From contig CACXCA010000058.1 in the NCBI GenBank assembly GCA_902766045.1, positions 1 to 64,000 of the forward strand: a stretch of 64,000 nt of DNA. Direction: 5' to 3'. Each line of letters opens with the position of its first letter. Position 1 is the stretch's first letter. Both the position numbers and the translations under genes were made by a program. Under the pieces are notes generated by a model. It worked only from the letters and a program-made list of their open reading frames with translations, ran no database searches and was not told the DNA's origin. Positions 8,378 through 18,415 of the stretch are shown piece by piece. Source of the DNA: an uncultured Bacteroidales bacterium. GTDB taxonomy: Bacteria > Bacteroidota > Bacteroidia > Bacteroidales > Paludibacteraceae.

Positions 8378-9562
8378 TCATTCTTTATTTTGTAACTTAT
8401 AGAACTCCTTCTGCTGTTCTATTTCACGTCTCAGTTCCTCTTGGGTGGGCATATAAGTGAGATACTTGGCGGCATAAAGTTGGTCGCTACCGTTGAGTAC
8501 CGAATAATGCGCCACATCATCGTCGGTGTCGGCGCAAAGCAACAACCCGATTGTCGGATTATGTCCTTCGGGGCGCACCAGTTCGTCGTACATCTTCACA
8601 TACATATCCATCTGTCCCACATCTTGATAGCACAACTTCTTCGTTTTCAAATCAATGAGAACAAAGCAACGCAGATGATAGTTGTAGAACACCAAATCGA
8701 TATAGTAATCCTCTTTCTCGGTATGTATGTGCTTTTGACGATCAACAAATGCGAATCCTTTGCCCAATTCCATAAGGAATGGAATAAGATGATCTATAAT
8801 GCTCTGTTCCAAACTGCTCTCCGTATAATCCGTATTGTTCTTGAAACCCAGAAACTCTGCTACGACAGGATTCTTCAAGTATTCCAGTTTGTCTTGCAAA
8901 GGCTTAGTCAACTTCTGCATTTCGTCATGCACTACTGCCTTATCATGCGACTGAAGGAGACGATAATAGTATTGTGACGAGATATTACGCTGCAAGGTGC
9001 GAGTGCTCCACATTTCGTTGGCAGCCTCGTTCTCGTACCATGCGCGGGCCTCGGCATTGGATTCTTGGAGAATGATGCTATAGTGAGACCATGACAATCT
9101 AAAGGGTTGGGTAGGTGTCAATTGTCCATACAAATCTAATTCTAAAGATAATCCCGTCGTCGCTGGGACAATTTCAGATTGTCCAGTCACTGATTGGAAA
9201 ATCTCCTCAGCAGCCCCCATCAGCAATTTTCCAGTCGCTGATTGGAAAATGTTTGAATGCTCTTTATAAAAGGATATAAAAAGATACAAGTTGCTCTTCT
9301 TGTAACCACGACCATATCTTTCAGTAAGTTGACTGGCTAAATTTGCGATGATCTGCTCTCCATATTCAGCCCGTTGGTCTTTCAACACTTCGTGCTGAAT
9401 ACGCATCCCGAGCAACCAGTTGCGCTTGATGAGTATTTCGTTCACTGCGCGGTAGGCCACCAACTGTGCCTGCTCAATTATGGCACAGGCATCCTGAAAC
9501 AGGCCTTGGCTTGAAACGAGCATTTCCTCATTTTTTTCACTATGTTTCTCCATTTCCATCAT
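8378..9562 (-). CDS. DUF1016 (YhcG-type) PD-(D/E)xK nuclease
   Basis: This 394-aa protein has a helical DUF1016 N-terminal domain (about 20-200) and a C-terminal PD-(D/E)xK nuclease domain. The core YYIDLVFYN gives Asp289 and VLIDLKTKKL gives Asp304 and Lys306, and the conserved QMDMYVKMYD helix follows. The family is common inside Bacteroidota type I restriction operons, where its function is undefined; a nuclease or methylation-dependent role is plausible. Around residues 105-128 there is a near-repeat (IFQSATG / IFQSVTG) in an insert. The start overlaps the hsdM stop by 4 nt, so it is co-translated with hsdM. Confidence 0.9.
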   Translation of the reverse strand: MMEMEKHSEKNEEMLVSSQGLFQDACAIIEQAQLVAYRAVNEILIKRNWLLGMRIQHEVLKDQRAEYGEQIIANLASQLTERYGRGYKKSNLYLFISFYKEHSNIFQSATGKLLMGAAEEIFQSVTGQSEIVPATTGLSLELDLYGQLTPTQPFRLSWSHYSIILQESNAEARAWYENEAANEMWSTRTLQRNISSQYYYRLLQSHDKAVVHDEMQKLTKPLQDKLEYLKNPVVAEFLGFKNNTDYTESSLEQSIIDHLIPFLMELGKGFAFVDRQKHIHTEKEDYYIDLVFYNYHLRCFVLIDLKTKKLCYQDVGQMDMYVKMYDELVRPEGHNPTIGLLLCADTDDDVAHYSVLNGSDQLYAAKYLTYMPTQEELRREIEQQKEFYKLQNKE

Positions 9563-11604
9563 TGTTCATTGTCAATTGTTTTCAGCAACTCCTCCAACTC
9601 TTTCTCCACTGTTGTCTCTGTTTGCATCGCTGCTTTGAAATCAGCAATGGCTTGTTTCAAATCAATCTGCTCTTCCGGTTCAAACGTATCGACATAGCGT
9701 GGAATGTTGAGGTTGAATTCGTTCTCTTCTATCTCTTCCATATCCGCAATGGAGAAATACCTTTTACGAAGCTCAGGGTCAGCAAACATCTGCATAAGTT
9801 CTTCTTCTACTTCTGCAATAGCTAGACGTTGTTTCTCAGCTTTTTCGTTGGCAGCATTTACACGTGCCGTTTTGTCGTCAACTAATTTGTTCAACGATTT
9901 CTGTGCAGTTTCTATTGCTTTCAATTCACTCGCTGTTGGCTTTTTCCCAACCTCTGTCTTCAATTGAACTGCTCGTTTGGCCTTCTCTAATTTCTCGGAC
10001 TGAAGTGCTATTACTTCTTTTGTATCATTTTCTATTTCGGAAAGTTGATAATCAAGTTCTTCTTGAATCTGATTGTATAATCGTTTCTTCTGAGTATTAA
10101 TCCAATCCTTGGCTTTCTCCACATCGCCCCAGCTTTCCAAAATAGTAGAGATACGCAACACATCTTGAGGTTCAAGAACACTCATATTGGCATCTTCTCG
10201 ATACCAACCCTTCTTTGCGGCATACACCATCAAAACCTTATCCTTGTGCTCTTTCGGTTTGTTCTTATCGAAGAAAATGATGGCTCCAGGAATGGTTGTT
10301 CCATAAAACAAATTGCTTGGCAACACCACAATGGCATCAATGATATTGATCTGTTGAGCAAAATCTACACCTTGTAAAAAACCTCGGCGTATCAAATATT
10401 CCACATCAGCCTTACGGTTCTGTCCGTCTTCCTCTTCCGTCTTTTCGGGTTGCCCACGGAATAAAACACCTTGTGGACATACAACGCCAGCCTTGCCTTT
10501 TTCGTCGAGCGAAGCAATTATATGTTGTAAATATGCAAAGTCTCCATTGGAATATGGGGGCATACCATAAATCATGCGATTGTAAGAATCTGTAAACTCT
10601 TTTTTGTATTCTATCTGTGGTTTACCATCTTTTTTGGTAACGTTTTTACCATTTTTGTCTTTTTTTGGTTCTCCGTTTTGTGCCCAATTTTCCTGTGAGA
10701 ATGGGAAATTTGCCATCACTTTGTCAAAACTTCTTAGCGTTAATTCGTTATCTTCCTCTTTGAATTTAGGATTACGAATGGTATCGCCTTGTTCAATACG
10801 AGCATCCAGACCATGTAAAATCATATTGATGTTGCAGATAGCCCATGTGTTCCACACTAATTCCTGACCAAACAGCCGAATGCTTTTTTGTGTGTCGAAA
10901 CTTTCACGAGCATATTTTGCAGCGTTCAATAGGAAACCACCAGATCCGCACGTAGGGTCATATACAGTTTCTCCTTTCTGTGGCTTCAGATAGCGAACAA
11001 TGATATCCACAACCTCCTGTGGGGTATAGAATTGACCTGCCATAGTGCCACCTTTATTTTCATCGGCAAATCGCTTTATCAGGTATTCATAGGCATCGCC
11101 TAATACATCTACAGTTACATTTTTATTGCTTAAATCAACAACACTTAGATAGTTGATAAGATTCGTAAGCACTTCGGGGTCGAGTTTTGTTCTTCCAGAG
11201 CCATCGGGTGCAGGCTCGTTCCAACGCACCGTATTGATGATGCCTTTTAAAATGTAATTTCCATTTCGATCCACATTTTGTTCAGCGATGGTATTTACAG
11301 CCTTATTCAATATCTCATTTTTTTTGTCAATGGAAGCTTTCCTTACATCTTCCCAAAAACATCCGTCAGGGATGAGAAAATCATGCATTTTCTTAGTAAT
11401 CACTTCCAATTCTTTTGGGGAAGGTTCTCTTGCATAATCTTTTATAAATTGAGCTTTCCCATTCTCAATCTCCCATTTGTAATTATCAGAAAGACGCTTG
11501 AAAAACAGTAAAGAAAGTATATATGATTTATAATCCTCCACTTTGTCGCGAAGGATATCGGCCATGCCGAAAAGAGTGTGACCTAAGGCTTGTTTTGTAA
11601 TCAT
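9559..11604 (-). CDS. hsdM: Type I restriction-modification system, methyltransferase subunit
   Basis: HsdM (681 aa) is an N6-adenine DNA methyltransferase that pairs with HsdS. The HsdM N-terminal domain covers about 1-160. The SAM-binding motif YDPTCGSGGF lies at 215-224. The catalytic motif IV reads NFPF (299-302, in MANFPFSQ) where most N6-adenine methylases have NPPF. A long charged coiled-coil tail (about 500-600) follows the catalytic domain and makes the protein longer than the classical enzyme. It is the first gene of the operon, behind a -7 box at 11628-11635. Confidence 0.94.
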   Translation of the reverse strand: MITKQALGHTLFGMADILRDKVEDYKSYILSLLFFKRLSDNYKWEIENGKAQFIKDYAREPSPKELEVITKKMHDFLIPDGCFWEDVRKASIDKKNEILNKAVNTIAEQNVDRNGNYILKGIINTVRWNEPAPDGSGRTKLDPEVLTNLINYLSVVDLSNKNVTVDVLGDAYEYLIKRFADENKGGTMAGQFYTPQEVVDIIVRYLKPQKGETVYDPTCGSGGFLLNAAKYARESFDTQKSIRLFGQELVWNTWAICNINMILHGLDARIEQGDTIRNPKFKEEDNELTLRSFDKVMANFPFSQENWAQNGEPKKDKNGKNVTKKDGKPQIEYKKEFTDSYNRMIYGMPPYSNGDFAYLQHIIASLDEKGKAGVVCPQGVLFRGQPEKTEEEDGQNRKADVEYLIRRGFLQGVDFAQQINIIDAIVVLPSNLFYGTTIPGAIIFFDKNKPKEHKDKVLMVYAAKKGWYREDANMSVLEPQDVLRISTILESWGDVEKAKDWINTQKKRLYNQIQEELDYQLSEIENDTKEVIALQSEKLEKAKRAVQLKTEVGKKPTASELKAIETAQKSLNKLVDDKTARVNAANEKAEKQRLAIAEVEEELMQMFADPELRKRYFSIADMEEIEENEFNLNIPRYVDTFEPEEQIDLKQAIADFKAAMQTETTVEKELEELLKTIDNEQ

Positions 11605-11627
11605 TCGTAGTTATTATTTATTTTACA

Positions 11628-11635
11628 CAAATGTA
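11628..11635 (-). promoter_or_regulatory. -7 box of the hsdM operon promoter
   Basis: TACATTTG on the minus strand is a perfect TAnnTTTG box 24 nt before the hsdM start. No clear -33 TTTG partner is visible at the usual spacing. Confidence 0.5.
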
Positions 11636-11675
11636 AACATATTCCCTTAAGTTAGGAAATCGAAAACGGAAAGAA

Positions 11676-11706
11676 TTGCTTATCTAAACGAAAATATATA
11701 ACTTTG
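11676..11706 (+). promoter_or_regulatory. Promoter of the CbbX-like AAA+ gene
   Basis: TTG at 11676-11678 and TAACTTTG at 11699-11706 are spaced by 20 nt, which fits the Bacteroidota -33/-7 consensus. It fires divergently from the restriction operon and leaves a long untranslated leader. Confidence 0.55.
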
Positions 11707-11955
11707 GCATAACCATTTCATGTTCTGAAATGAACATTATAGATGGGTTCTATAAATTCATTTCGTGAGATTTTTGAATTTATTTCGATTCTCTTTTATA
11801 GAGCCGATGTGCACATCGTCTACGGTGCCAAACCGACAAACAATCAGATACCGAAAGAATTCAAAACACCGAAAAGTTTATCAACCCACAATCATATTAT
11901 AATTAATTTAAAACGGTGAAGTGATAGATCTCACCTACATTTAAAGGGAAAGTAA

Positions 11956-13956
11956 ATGAGTTCTTATATCATAAATTTTAATATTAGTGAAGTGAAAGCT
12001 GGTTTGTTTCATAGCAAACCAGAGATAGATGGTACATTATTACCTTGTTTGGTTGAAACGTGTTTCTCTAACAAATTTGTCTCCACAGAACAATGTGATC
12101 CCCTATTGGTCTCATGCAAAGTGATGTCCAAAAAGAACATACAGGATGTCGCATCTACCATCGTTGAGAAATTGGAGAAGGTATATCCTCAAATCATAGT
12201 TTCACCTCTTTACGAAGATGATGAAAAAATACAATACAAACTTGGCGAGAAATCATTTGTTAGCATACTTCATATTCATGAGGAAACGAAAACAGAGAAA
12301 ATAAACAAAGAAGCTGTGGATGATTTACTCGACGATATCAACCACCTAATCGGATGGGACTCCTTTAAACGTTTTGCTAATGAATCGGTCCATATCGCCA
12401 CCGATATGCACAAAAGAGGTTCTCTAAATAGCTTGAAATCACAAAACTATCTAGTCTCTGTCAACGATGGTTGCGGACTCACTAAAATGATCAATCTATT
12501 AACCCTCTTATGGGTTGAACTAGGTATCTTCTCCAAGAAGTATTATTTCGAATATATCTTGTCTAGCGAAACGAATGGTAGAAAAATATCCATAACGGAT
12601 CTTTTGAACATCCTGTATAAAAAAGACAACTACGATAAACTCGTCTGCATAGATATCAGCGAGTATATGGAGAAATCCAAACAAAATGAGTTGAAAAATC
12701 TGTTACTGGAGATTTCCCACGTCAGCAATCAGTTCAACTTTGTTTTTCGTGTCCCTTACATTGAACCTCACGAACTCAGGAACATTGAGGCTGTTCTGTC
12801 TGATATTCTATTCATCAAGACATTCGCTATCCCTCCATACACTGACAAGGAGATTCAGCAATACGCAAAAAAGATTCTCACGCCTCTCGACTTTACGATG
12901 GAGGAGAAAGCATGGGACATTTTCTCTGCCAGAATCAGAGAAGAGAAAAGCGACGGTCGATTCTATGGACTACGGACTGTCAAAAAAGTGATTGACGAAA
13001 CAATTCTTCTGAAACACAAAGCCGATATAGAGAAAGGTGATAAAGCCTCTAGCAATGTCATACATCCGAGCGACATAAAATCACTCTCCGTCACCTATGG
13101 TACCAAAGAGAAAGATGCATTTGAAGAATTGGAAGAGATGATTGGCATGGAATCCATCAGCAAACGTATCAAAGAGATAGTTGCACAGGTAGAACTCTCA
13201 TCAAAGAACGAGAAACTTGACCGTCCATGTATGCACATGAGGTTCGTTGGTGCTCCTGGAACAGGAAAAACAACAGTGGCTCGCATCATCGGACGAATAT
13301 TTGCTGAACATAACCTTCTCAGCAATGGTTACTTCTTTGAATACAGCGCAAGAGATTTCTGTGGAGAATATATTGGTCAGACAGCTCCTAAGACAGCTGC
13401 CATCTGCCGTGATGCCTACGGATCTGTTCTCTTCATCGATGAAGCATACGACTTATACAGAGGAGGCGCAGGAGCAGAAAACGACTATGGGAAAGAAGCT
13501 CTCACCACGCTAATCTCTGAGATGGAAAATCACCGTGATAATCTTGTTGTCATCATGGCTGGCTATCAAAACGAGATGGAAAATTTAATGCAAGGCAACA
13601 CCGGACTACGAAGTCGAATGCCTTACACCATTGAGTTTCCTTCCTACACGAAGGAACAACTCTCCCAAATCTTTATGCTGATGGCTGAAAAACACTTCAC
13701 CTGCCACGAAAATCTAAAAGAGGCGGTTAGAAACTATTTCAACAATCTTAATCAATGCTTTATCAGCTCGGAAGAGTTTGCCAATGCCAGATTCGTTCGT
13801 AACCTCTATGAACGTACATGGTCGAAAGCTGCAATGAGAGTCCAACTCAACAACCTAGACGAAATAATTCTTACGGAAAAAGACTTCCTTGCAGCCAGTG
13901 CTGAAAAAGAATTCAACGAAAAAATGACCCCTTCTCGAAACAGAATTGGTTACTAA
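11956..13956 (+). CDS. AAA+ ATPase of the CbbX/SpoVK (CbxX/CfqX) class
   Basis: This 666-aa protein has a unique N-terminal region (1-120) and a degenerate AAA-like domain (about 125-360) whose P-loop has decayed to DGCGLTK (171-177). An active CbxX/CfqX-type AAA+ domain follows: Walker A GAPGTGKTT (432-440), Walker B VLFIDEAYDLY (491-501), sensor 1 MAGYQ (534-538) and a GNTGLRSR arginine-finger motif (547-554). CbbX proteins remodel Rubisco, SpoVK acts in sporulation, and EccA helps type VII secretion; none fits here by context. It is a single-gene unit facing away from the restriction operon and ending at a strong terminator. A remodelling role is likely, but the client is unknown. Confidence 0.85.
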   Translation: MSSYIINFNISEVKAGLFHSKPEIDGTLLPCLVETCFSNKFVSTEQCDPLLVSCKVMSKKNIQDVASTIVEKLEKVYPQIIVSPLYEDDEKIQYKLGEKSFVSILHIHEETKTEKINKEAVDDLLDDINHLIGWDSFKRFANESVHIATDMHKRGSLNSLKSQNYLVSVNDGCGLTKMINLLTLLWVELGIFSKKYYFEYILSSETNGRKISITDLLNILYKKDNYDKLVCIDISEYMEKSKQNELKNLLLEISHVSNQFNFVFRVPYIEPHELRNIEAVLSDILFIKTFAIPPYTDKEIQQYAKKILTPLDFTMEEKAWDIFSARIREEKSDGRFYGLRTVKKVIDETILLKHKADIEKGDKASSNVIHPSDIKSLSVTYGTKEKDAFEELEEMIGMESISKRIKEIVAQVELSSKNEKLDRPCMHMRFVGAPGTGKTTVARIIGRIFAEHNLLSNGYFFEYSARDFCGEYIGQTAPKTAAICRDAYGSVLFIDEAYDLYRGGAGAENDYGKEALTTLISEMENHRDNLVVIMAGYQNEMENLMQGNTGLRSRMPYTIEFPSYTKEQLSQIFMLMAEKHFTCHENLKEAVRNYFNNLNQCFISSEEFANARFVRNLYERTWSKAAMRVQLNNLDEIILTEKDFLAASAEKEFNEKMTPSRNRIGY

Positions 13957-13982
13957 AATTGTTGTGTATTCCACAATAAAAG

Positions 13983-14022
13983 AAGACCGCGGCGACACCT
14001 ATATTTGTGTCGCCGCGGTCTT
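13983..14022. terminator. Strong bidirectional terminator
   Basis: AAGACCGCGGCGACAC (13983-13998) pairs perfectly with 14007-14022 around an 8-nt loop. The hairpin is flanked by A-rich and T-rich tracts on both sides. It serves the AAA+ gene (plus) and the BspA-like gene (minus), which converge here. Confidence 0.9.
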
Positions 14023-14044
14023 TATCAAAAGTGGTCAAATATCG

Positions 14045-17000
14045 TTAGCGTACTATGAATTTGACTCTTTGTCCATTAATCTCTATGATGTAAACAGTTT
14101 GGCGAGGAAGTGGTATTTGCGTCACATCCTTGGCGATGCCCTCCACAACGGAAGTGCCACGCACATCATAGATGCGATATGGAGTATCGGCGGATGCATA
14201 GACAAAGAGAGAACCGTCGGACGACCAAATACGCAAATCGTCATTATCAATCGATAAGACACCCAAACTCTGAATATATAATCCTTTTACGGTAACATTC
14301 TTAGCCGGCATTGTCTCCGGTAATCCTTTCCATCCGTCAAACGTATAGCCCTTCTTCGCAGGTCCCTCTATCGGGATAATCGTATCACCGAAGGCAATGG
14401 TATCTTTCCGATAAACCTTATCATCCACCTTGTAGGTGAGAACATATTTGTTCACACTGAATAAAGCATTAAAGGTGAGGTCATGATTAGGCATTTTCAG
14501 TGGCGTACCTTTCTCTCCTATCCAACCGTTAAAAGAATAACCTGTCTTCTTTGGCGCTGGAATGCCTTCGTGCGTGATAGGAGTGCCACTAGCTAATGTA
14601 TCCGTCATATACAATTCACCATCCACCATATAGGTGATGACATGCTCATCTTTTTGCCACAAAGCGGTACACACGTACGGAACGTTGAAGAAATCCTTCT
14701 GATTGATCTTCAAAGTGGAAAGCGTGTCAAGTCTCGTGATCGAGCCACCCTCTTGTGAAACCTCCCAACCAACGAAAATATAATTTTCCTTTACAGGATC
14801 ACTAATCGTTAGTGGACAATCCCGGAACTCAAATTCTTCTACGCCTTCTTCTCCTTCTTTCCATGCACCACCATCCAAGTCATAGATGATGCTTGATTTG
14901 TTGTAGGTAAATAGTCCTCTTCTATTCTCAACACCCCAGTCTTCACTAGGTGCGCTATACCAAAGTCCTTCCTCTGTGAAGTCACTGACCACAGAACCAC
15001 GACCTCCAACCAAAGAGTTACAGTTCTTGAACATATCCCTTTGATTTGCGATTGAAACCCGATCGTAATTGTCACCTATTATAATTCTTTTCAAAGAGGA
15101 ACAATCATAAAATGTATGGCTCATAAAGAGATAGGATTGCTCGAACTTAACATGGGAAAGGTCTATATATTCAAGATTCTTACAACCATAAAACATGTAA
15201 TCCATTTTCCCAATCGCAAGACCGTCAAGTCCTTTGACACACTTTAACTTCTCGAATCCGTAGAACCAATAGTTCATCGAGCGAAAAATATTATTGGTAC
15301 ATAAATGAGTGAAAGAATCTATTATGACCGTTTCTATACATGATCTGAAATCCTTCCATGGTACAAGAGAATCACTATCAATGTTAAAAATGTTAGGACA
15401 AGGGGTGACGTTCTCAGGCAGGTATCCTCCCACACTGATTGTGAGCGTACGTGCGACGGTATCCGCCACGAAGTAATGGAAGAACGTGTCGGTTAGATAA
15501 CCTGGATTGCTGGCACCCTCATCCACATGAGCAAAGATAGCATCCGAATCGATGGATGGATCGTAAGTCGTACCCATCCTGCCCACAAGATTGTTACAAC
15601 CACCAAAGATATACTTGCTGTCAGCTCCCAGCGATTCAGTGCTCCACAATGCTTTATCCACATAGATTGCCCTTAAGTTTTCACAGCTGCCAAACATGGA
15701 GCCCATATCGGTCACCTGTTTGGTGTTGAAACTTTGTAAATTAGTATATCGAAGGTTATAGCATCTACAAAACATGGAATTCATGTCCATGACATTCTCC
15801 GTGTTGAAGTTCTTCAAATCAATCGACTCAAGTTTATTGCATGCGGAGAACATAGTTCTCATGTTGGTAACATTGCTCGTATTGAAGCCAGACACATCAA
15901 ATGACTCAAGATTTTCGCAATTCAAGAACATGCTTCTCATGTTGCGTACATTATCCGTGCGGAAGTTATCCCCGAAGTCAAGTGCTCTTAAGGAATACAT
16001 GCCTAGGAACATGCCAGTCATGTCCGTCACTTTATCGGTATGGAATTTAATGGTAAGAGAATCAATGCGGATGCAGTCGGCAAACATGAGGCTCATGTCA
16101 GTGACCTCTCTCGTATCAAAATAGAAATCCAAGGATTTGAGATTCATACAAGTGTAGAACATCGAACTCATGTCTGTCACATTGTCCGTTTCCAAATTAT
16201 TCAGATTTTCAATGTAATGAAGGTTCTCGAAATCCGCAAACATCCTCCTTGTCGTATATGGGTGAAATTTGCTCATAGACCTATCAATTACAATCAACGT
16301 GTCCTCTTTCCTGTTAAGTTTACTTCCAGAAAGGTCTGGATTTATTTTAGATTGCCAATAGTATTCTATGCCATTGTCACTATCCTGCCGCATGATGAAG
16401 GAATTGTCAGGGGCAATGCCATAGTAGAAGGTGAGTGTCTTACCTTCTCTGACGACATAGACTTGCTTTCCGTAGGAGAAATAACCAGGGAGGCTCTCCC
16501 CTTCATCGATATGGGCGTATGATTTATCTATGTGGTTCTTATCATATACTGTTCCTTTTTCTCCAACCAATGAAACACATCCTTTGAACATGTTATCATC
16601 AGTGCTAAGGGAATCCGTTCGCCAACTATCACTCACCTGAATGGTTGTCAATGAGGAATCGCCCGAGAACATAGATGTCATTTCGGTCACTTGTTGAGTA
16701 TCGAATCTAGACAAATCCAAGGTGTCAAGACTGCTACAGCCTTTAAACATGCCATTCATGTTGGTAACTTTTCGAGTGTCAAAATTAGACAATTTCAGTT
16801 TCTTACAATTACTGCAATTCGTAAACATAAATGCCATGTTCTCTACCTTCCATGTGTTGAAACAGCTTAAATCCAGTTCTTCGAGAGAGGAACAACCGGA
16901 GAACATTTGACCCATTTTCGTTACCTTTCTTGTATTAATATCCCATCCAAAATTCAACGAAACAAGAGAAGAGCAGTTTTTGAACATTCCAGACATGTTT

Positions 17001-18223
17001 GTGACCGAATCTGTCCTTAGATTTGACAATCCTTCTATCGTTTTCATCCGGGAATAGTCCTTGAACCAGTTGGAAAGGGATGTCGGATGATAAGTTTGCA
17101 TGGACGGATCAATCACGACGTTTGTAACTGTAGCGACATCAATCGTATCCGTTCCGAGAATCCATTTCCCGTCTTTAAGTATGTGTGCTCCAGGGGCATC
17201 CACTCCATAACACAATCTCAAGTCACATGAATCGACGCGGTTGTAAACATCATAATGCACATTAAAAGGTATCGCATACATTTTACGGTCAGTTGCTAAC
17301 GTGAAATAGCCAGGATCATCCTCTCCGCCATCAACGTGCGCATAGATACTACCTGAACCCTTAAAGGTTGTCCCTTTACCTCCAACTAAGTTAGGACAGC
17401 CTACAAACTGGTCCGGATATGCAGAGTCATCTGCGAAATGAGACTTGTCCCAAGTTTTGTTGACGATAATAGTACGCAATTTTTTAGTACCTCCTTCTGA
17501 TCCAAACACCCTCCACGCATCTTTCACCATATTAATGTTTATACCGCTGACATCCAGCACTTCTATATCCAGCATGGTATGGAACATTCCGGATATGGAT
17601 CTCAGTCTCGCTGTATTAATCCCTATGAGGTTCAATGATTTAAGATGTAAACATCCGGCAAACATATAGTTCATGTTGGTCACCATGGTTGTTTCGAAGT
17701 TACTAATATCCAACGATTCTAAAAAGGCACATCCCTCAAACATGGATTCCATGCTAGTTACATCTCCCGTATTCAAATACTCCAACCCCTCGATTGTCTT
17801 TGCATGTAAATGATAAAACCATCCTGCAAGAGTGATAGGATGGCATGATCTGAACGACTGGTCAATAACCACCTTTCCTGTCACCTTATGTCCGTTCAGG
17901 TATGTGTCGCCAGACTTCCAGACACTTTTAGGGATACTTGGATCATTGGGATTAGGCGCTTCCCACGCTACCTCCCAAATGTAGCCGGTAGGCAATTCCG
18001 GAGCGTAAGTGTAGGTCCCCTCTCCAGGGTCCTCCCCATACTTCAGAGTGAAGGTGGATTCACTCTCGTTGAATACTCCGTAAACTACTTTGTTGGCTGC
18101 TGCAGCCGACTGATAAAAAAAAGACAACAGGAAAAAGAGCAAGGAGATCACTTGCCATCCCTTCCGTTGCGGACCATGACTTATGCAAGGCCTTTGGGCT
18201 TTAGGGGTAAAAAAACTACACAT
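14045..18223 (-). CDS. BspA-type leucine-rich-repeat surface protein with T9SS-like tail
   Basis: This 1392-aa exported protein has a hydrophobic signal segment (about 23-42) preceded by an unusually long basic stretch. Four repeat blocks follow, built of DUF285/BspA units of the form MFxxCxxLxxLDLSxFDTxxVTxM. Three blocks close with an AHVDEGxxxPGYFT-type motif (ends near residues 305, 580 and 900). Three InlB/List-Bact-like beta repeats (about 1130-1320, with F-x-GW motifs) come next. A final 70-residue module ends QRVKFIVR, like a type A T9SS sorting domain. BspA proteins mediate adhesion and co-aggregation in oral and gut Bacteroidota; here the ligand is unknown. Monocistronic, convergent with the AAA+ gene. 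A shorter start closer to the hydrophobic segment is possible. Confidence 0.88.
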   Translation of the reverse strand: MCSFFTPKAQRPCISHGPQRKGWQVISLLFFLLSFFYQSAAAANKVVYGVFNESESTFTLKYGEDPGEGTYTYAPELPTGYIWEVAWEAPNPNDPSIPKSVWKSGDTYLNGHKVTGKVVIDQSFRSCHPITLAGWFYHLHAKTIEGLEYLNTGDVTSMESMFEGCAFLESLDISNFETTMVTNMNYMFAGCLHLKSLNLIGINTARLRSISGMFHTMLDIEVLDVSGININMVKDAWRVFGSEGGTKKLRTIIVNKTWDKSHFADDSAYPDQFVGCPNLVGGKGTTFKGSGSIYAHVDGGEDDPGYFTLATDRKMYAIPFNVHYDVYNRVDSCDLRLCYGVDAPGAHILKDGKWILGTDTIDVATVTNVVIDPSMQTYHPTSLSNWFKDYSRMKTIEGLSNLRTDSVTNMSGMFKNCSSLVSLNFGWDINTRKVTKMGQMFSGCSSLEELDLSCFNTWKVENMAFMFTNCSNCKKLKLSNFDTRKVTNMNGMFKGCSSLDTLDLSRFDTQQVTEMTSMFSGDSSLTTIQVSDSWRTDSLSTDDNMFKGCVSLVGEKGTVYDKNHIDKSYAHIDEGESLPGYFSYGKQVYVVREGKTLTFYYGIAPDNSFIMRQDSDNGIEYYWQSKINPDLSGSKLNRKEDTLIVIDRSMSKFHPYTTRRMFADFENLHYIENLNNLETDNVTDMSSMFYTCMNLKSLDFYFDTREVTDMSLMFADCIRIDSLTIKFHTDKVTDMTGMFLGMYSLRALDFGDNFRTDNVRNMRSMFLNCENLESFDVSGFNTSNVTNMRTMFSACNKLESIDLKNFNTENVMDMNSMFCRCYNLRYTNLQSFNTKQVTDMGSMFGSCENLRAIYVDKALWSTESLGADSKYIFGGCNNLVGRMGTTYDPSIDSDAIFAHVDEGASNPGYLTDTFFHYFVADTVARTLTISVGGYLPENVTPCPNIFNIDSDSLVPWKDFRSCIETVIIDSFTHLCTNNIFRSMNYWFYGFEKLKCVKGLDGLAIGKMDYMFYGCKNLEYIDLSHVKFEQSYLFMSHTFYDCSSLKRIIIGDNYDRVSIANQRDMFKNCNSLVGGRGSVVSDFTEEGLWYSAPSEDWGVENRRGLFTYNKSSIIYDLDGGAWKEGEEGVEEFEFRDCPLTISDPVKENYIFVGWEVSQEGGSITRLDTLSTLKINQKDFFNVPYVCTALWQKDEHVITYMVDGELYMTDTLASGTPITHEGIPAPKKTGYSFNGWIGEKGTPLKMPNHDLTFNALFSVNKYVLTYKVDDKVYRKDTIAFGDTIIPIEGPAKKGYTFDGWKGLPETMPAKNVTVKGLYIQSLGVLSIDNDDLRIWSSDGSLFVYASADTPYRIYDVRGTSVVEGIAKDVTQIPLPRQTVYIIEINGQRVKFIVR

Positions 18224-18415
18224 AAGCTAAACTGTATATAATTAACAATGTCATAGGCTTCATTTGAACCCATGCGTTTCTATAAATTGTGTTATATTAA
18301 TTTCAAATACCCTGTGAATGTAAAATGCTACAAATGTATTGTTTTTATGAAAAAACAATACAAATTTATTAAAAAATAAATGAAACAGGCACGAAATTAA
18401 CATTTAACATAGGTT

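Larger units (their letters stand above)
11605..11955. other. 351-bp divergent intergenic region between hsdM and the AAA+ gene
   Basis: It holds the hsdM -7 box (11628-11635), a plus-strand promoter (11676-11706) and a leader of about 240 nt before the AAA+ gene. The leader contains an 18-bp segment at 11741-11758 that recurs inverted near 23377-23394, a short palindrome GATGTGCACATC near 11810, and a small GGTGA/TCACC inverted repeat just before the start at 11956. No ORF or tRNA was recognised. Confidence 0.5.

Noticed and set aside
5327-11604. Whole restriction region as a mobile island with ends
   Set aside because: No integrase, transposase, tRNA end or flanking direct repeat was seen inside the window, so boundaries cannot be supported.
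13957-14044. Perfect inverted repeat as a possible attachment or recombination site
   Set aside because: It lies between two convergent genes with A/T tracts on both sides, so a bidirectional terminator explains it fully.
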